9,071 nt of DNA, taken from NCBI GenBank assembly GCA_025453925.1, contig JALOPK010000113.1, positions 1-9,071 of the forward strand, in the 5' to 3' direction. The DNA is from Candidatus Eiseniibacteriota bacterium (GTDB lineage: Bacteria > JAFGKV01). The position numbers and the translations under genes were made by a program. Under the pieces are notes generated by a model. It had not been told where the DNA came from, did not search any database, and was given only the letters and a program-made list of their open reading frames with translations. The first letter of the stretch is position 1, and every line of letters starts with the position of its first letter. Below, piece by piece: positions 7,393 to 9,071 of this stretch.

Positions 7393-8243
7393 GGGCTCAA
7401 ACCTTGCCCGGGCGCCGGTGCGATCCCGGCGCATCTCTCGACGAACTCCCGCACTATCGGATAGTCTTCGCCCCCGAAATCAGCTCCCCTCGCCAGGTGT
7501 CGACTCTCAACGGCAGCGCCGAGCTCTCGCACGCGAACACCGAGATCCCCGCTGTCGAGGGCGTCTGCTGCCTGCGTGCCGACCAGCACCAGACACGGTA
7601 CGTCCCGAAGGTCAAGGCCGGACGCGCGCAGGGCTTCGCGCACCGGAGGGTCCGCGTAACCCGACACCAGGATCAGGCCTCGCACACGCCCCGGGTTGGC
7701 CGCTGCCCACAAGGCGGCGATGCCGGCGGCCTGCCGGAATCCCAGCAGTACCAGAGCCGGGGATTCGCCCCCGAGGGACGGGAGGACCTGCTCGATGATG
7801 CGCCCCAGCAGGAAGGCGGAGAATGCAGCGCCGTAGTCCGTCCACACACCGTCCGCCTCGTCGAGCCATGCGTAGCCTGCGAAGGCCCCGCTGTGCCCGG
7901 TCGCTGGGTCGGGGATCCGCACCGTCATGGGGAATGGTGCGCGGGGGAGCACATGCTGGATTGACGGGAGATTCAGCCGGCCGACGATCTTGCTGAAGTT
8001 GGTGGGGTTGTCCCCTGCGCCGTGAAGAAGCACCAGCAACCCCTTGACCTGGCGACTCTGGGGAAGTAACACCACGTAGGGGCTTTCAAAGCCGGTCTTC
8101 CACACGAACCGATCGACGGCGGAGCCGGCCAGAAACGCGGAATCGCTGGCCGTGAAGCTTGTGTATTCGCTCAGGGCGGCGTGCCCGGGGAGCGTGATGG
8201 TGATCAGAAGCATGATGGGCGTGATGGTGCGAGTAATCGACAT
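7389..8243 (-). CDS. Exported alpha/beta-hydrolase-fold protein, esterase-like but lacking the nucleophile serine
   Basis: The 284-residue product resembles the phospholipase/carboxylesterase (abhydrolase_2) family. A leader with Arg5, a hydrophobic core at 9-19 and a GHAA-type cleavage site near 21-23 suggests export to the periplasm. Fold landmarks are present: LLVLLHGAGDN (69-79), LPRAPFP (99-105), GYAWLDEADG (123-132), and strands LILVSGYADPP (190-200) and VPCLVLVGTQAAD (215-227). However, the nucleophile elbow is LLGFRQAAG (166-174), with Arg170 where active relatives have Ser in GFSQG, and the expected late His is replaced around ARGADFGGED (251-260) by Asp255. It is therefore predicted not to hydrolyse esters by the usual mechanism; it may bind a lipid or act as a regulator. 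First gene of the operon. The ATG at 8243 has GGAG 6 nt upstream, and the TGA overlaps the kinase ATG. An unrelated catalytic arrangement is possible but less likely. Confidence 0.85.
   Translation of the reverse strand: MSITRTITPIMLLITITLPGHAALSEYTSFTASDSAFLAGSAVDRFVWKTGFESPYVVLLPQSRQVKGLLVLLHGAGDNPTNFSKIVGRLNLPSIQHVLPRAPFPMTVRIPDPATGHSGAFAGYAWLDEADGVWTDYGAAFSAFLLGRIIEQVLPSLGGESPALVLLGFRQAAGIAALWAAANPGRVRGLILVSGYADPPVREALRASGLDLRDVPCLVLVGTQAADALDSGDLGVRVRELGAAVESRHLARGADFGGEDYPIVREFVERCAGIAPAPGQGLSP
7402..7405 (-). promoter_or_regulatory. Ribosome binding site deciding the lipid-kinase start
   Basis: AAGG on the minus strand lies 9 nt before the ATG at 7392, inside the 3' end of the hydrolase-like gene. 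With the ATGA overlap it favours this start over the ATG at 7434. Confidence 0.5.
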
Positions 8244-8381
8244 GGAGTGCTCCGTGGGTGCTGCGTACGATTACGAAAGCTCCGTTCTGCCGCTGCCCAC
8301 GTCAAGCCTGTTGCCCTCGGCCCGCCCTGGCATGACTCAGGCAGCGAACCCCTCAGGATCCATGCATCGGTCGGCATTCCC
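8244..8381. promoter_or_regulatory. Divergent intergenic region between the operon and the recombinase gene
   Basis: These 138 bases must hold the promoters of the leftward operon and, if it has its own, of the rightward recombinase gene. On the minus strand TTGACG (8305 to 8300) matches a -35 box in five of six positions, but no convincing -10 lies at the standard spacing, so no promoter is called. No strong operator palindrome, terminator hairpin or small ORF was seen. Confidence 0.4.
8250..8255 (-). promoter_or_regulatory. Ribosome binding site of the hydrolase-like gene
   Basis: On the minus strand ACGGAG lies 6 nt before the ATG at 8243. It supports this start for the first gene of the operon. 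The next possible start, Met11, would cut off the signal peptide. Confidence 0.6.
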
Positions 8382-9071
8382 GTGAACGCGTCCCCTCAGG
8401 CCGCCCCATCTCGGGATCTTCTCGCCCGATGGCTGCGGTATCTGGCAGTGGAGCGAAACCTCTCACTGCTCACCACTGGCCAGTACGAACGTGAGGCCAT
8501 CCGCCTCCGGGACTGGCTCGAAGCGTGCCGGGGCAGGGATATGGTGAATGCACGGACAGAGGATCTTTCGAGGTTCCTGGGCGACTTGGCCCGCTCCGGT
8601 TTGGCGAGGGCGAGCCAGCGCCGGGCGTTCGCGGCAATCCGCAGTTTCTACGGGTTCGCGTGCGCGGAGGGCCTTGTCGCCGTCAACCCCGCAGCCGTGG
8701 TGGCACTGCCGAAGATGCTCCGGAACCTTCCGAAGGTGCTCACGGTTCAGGGTGTGGAGTCCGTGCTCGCGCAACCGGATGTGACGACTCCGCTGGGTCT
8801 GCGGGATCGTGCAATGCTCGAGCTTCTCTACTCCGCCGGCCTCCGGGCATCCGAGTGTCTCTCCCTACGGGTCGCCGACGCGTCTATGGCCGAGAGGATG
8901 GTGCGGGTCTTGGGCAAGGGGGCCAAGGTGCGCATCGTCCCGTTCGGGGCCGTGGCTCACCGCTGGCTGCTCGACTATCTGGAGCGTTCGCGGCCTGCGC
9001 TTCAGCGACGCCCCTGCGAGTGGCTGTTCTTGACCCAGCGAGGAACCCGGGTCTCCAGGATCACTCTCTGG
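8382..9071 (+). CDS. Tyrosine recombinase, XerC/XerD type, 3' end outside window
   Basis: This is a DNA-cleaving and rejoining enzyme of the Xer family, which in most bacteria resolves chromosome dimers at dif. The first 230 residues are present. The N-terminal SAM-like DNA-binding domain covers about 10-95 (LARWLRYLAVERNLSLLTTG, then ASQRRAFAAIRSFYGFACAEG and VNPAAVVALPK). The catalytic domain follows, with LRDRAMLELLYSAGLRASE (Arg155, first catalytic Arg) and VLGKGAKVRIVPFG (Lys179). The Arg-Lys spacing of 24 equals that of E. coli XerD (Arg148, Lys172). HxxR, the last His/Trp and the Tyr nucleophile lie past the edge. The GTG start puts the N-terminus seven residues longer than XerD. No good ribosome site precedes it, and the frame stays open upstream to at least a GTG at 8247, so the start is uncertain. 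Context shows no phage or integron genes, which favours a housekeeping Xer over a mobile integrase. Confidence 0.88.
   Translation, partial: MNASPQAAPSRDLLARWLRYLAVERNLSLLTTGQYEREAIRLRDWLEACRGRDMVNARTEDLSRFLGDLARSGLARASQRRAFAAIRSFYGFACAEGLVAVNPAAVVALPKMLRNLPKVLTVQGVESVLAQPDVTTPLGLRDRAMLELLYSAGLRASECLSLRVADASMAERMVRVLGKGAKVRIVPFGAVAHRWLLDYLERSRPALQRRPCEWLFLTQRGTRVSRITLW

Noticed and set aside
7393-7434. Longer start for the lipid kinase at 7434
   Set aside because: It would overlap the hydrolase-like gene by 46 bp and add 14 non-conserved basic residues. The ATG at 7392 has the ATGA overlap and begins just before the conserved first strand.
8300-8305. A sigma-70 promoter with TTGACG as the -35 box for the leftward operon
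   Set aside because: At 17 bases spacing the would-be -10 is GAGCTT, and the better TAAT-like stretch is too far away, so a full promoter cannot be supported.
8244-8381. A dif-like recombination site or operator next to the recombinase gene
   Set aside because: No 28-bp two-arm sequence resembling dif was seen. The only inverted repeat (GGAG/CTCC at 8244-8253) overlaps the ribosome site of the hydrolase-like gene and is too short to call.
8382-9071. The recombinase as a phage, integron or transposon integrase marking a mobile element
   Set aside because: Its motifs and Arg-Lys spacing match Xer proteins, and no tRNA, attachment repeats or phage genes are visible in the window, although the right side is cut.

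Overview
The window looks like a piece of a bacterial chromosome with GC-rich, densely packed, non-mobile genes. Peptidase C25 (gingipain fold), CARDB repeats and a FlgD/sorting-tail-like C-terminus together suggest a Gram-negative lineage of the Fibrobacterota-Chlorobiota-Bacteroidota neighbourhood or an uncultured phylum such as Eisenbacteria, Krumholzibacteriota or Latescibacterota. That placement is an inference from protein types, not a measured phylogeny.

Layout. Three genes lie on the minus strand and are read right to left: an exported alpha/beta-hydrolase-like protein (8243 to 7389), a diacylglycerol-kinase-family lipid kinase (7392 to 6481), and a very large exported C25 cysteine peptidase (6484 down to the left edge, at least 2161 residues, C-terminus not in the window). 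Each junction is a 4-bp ATGA stop/start overlap, so the three form one tightly coupled operon. To the right, after a 138-bp divergent intergenic region, a Xer-type tyrosine recombinase reads rightwards from 8382 and is cut by the right edge.

The giant peptidase fills about 70% of the window. In order it has a signal peptide, a gingipain-type pro-region and jelly-roll region, a C25 catalytic domain with visible His808 and Cys840, one CARDB domain, a fibronectin-III-like domain, a discoidin (F5/8C)-like domain, a further beta-sandwich, five CARDB-type repeats, an Ig-like domain and the beginning of a FlgD/sorting-tail-like domain.

The most unusual points are as follows. The hydrolase-like protein keeps its fold signatures but has lost the nucleophile elbow (GFRQA where family members have GFSQG) and apparently the catalytic His, so it looks like a pseudoenzyme. 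It is translationally coupled to a lipid kinase and a giant surface or secreted protease, a combination I do not recognise as a described system. No RNA genes, CRISPR arrays, insertion sequences or clear terminators were seen.
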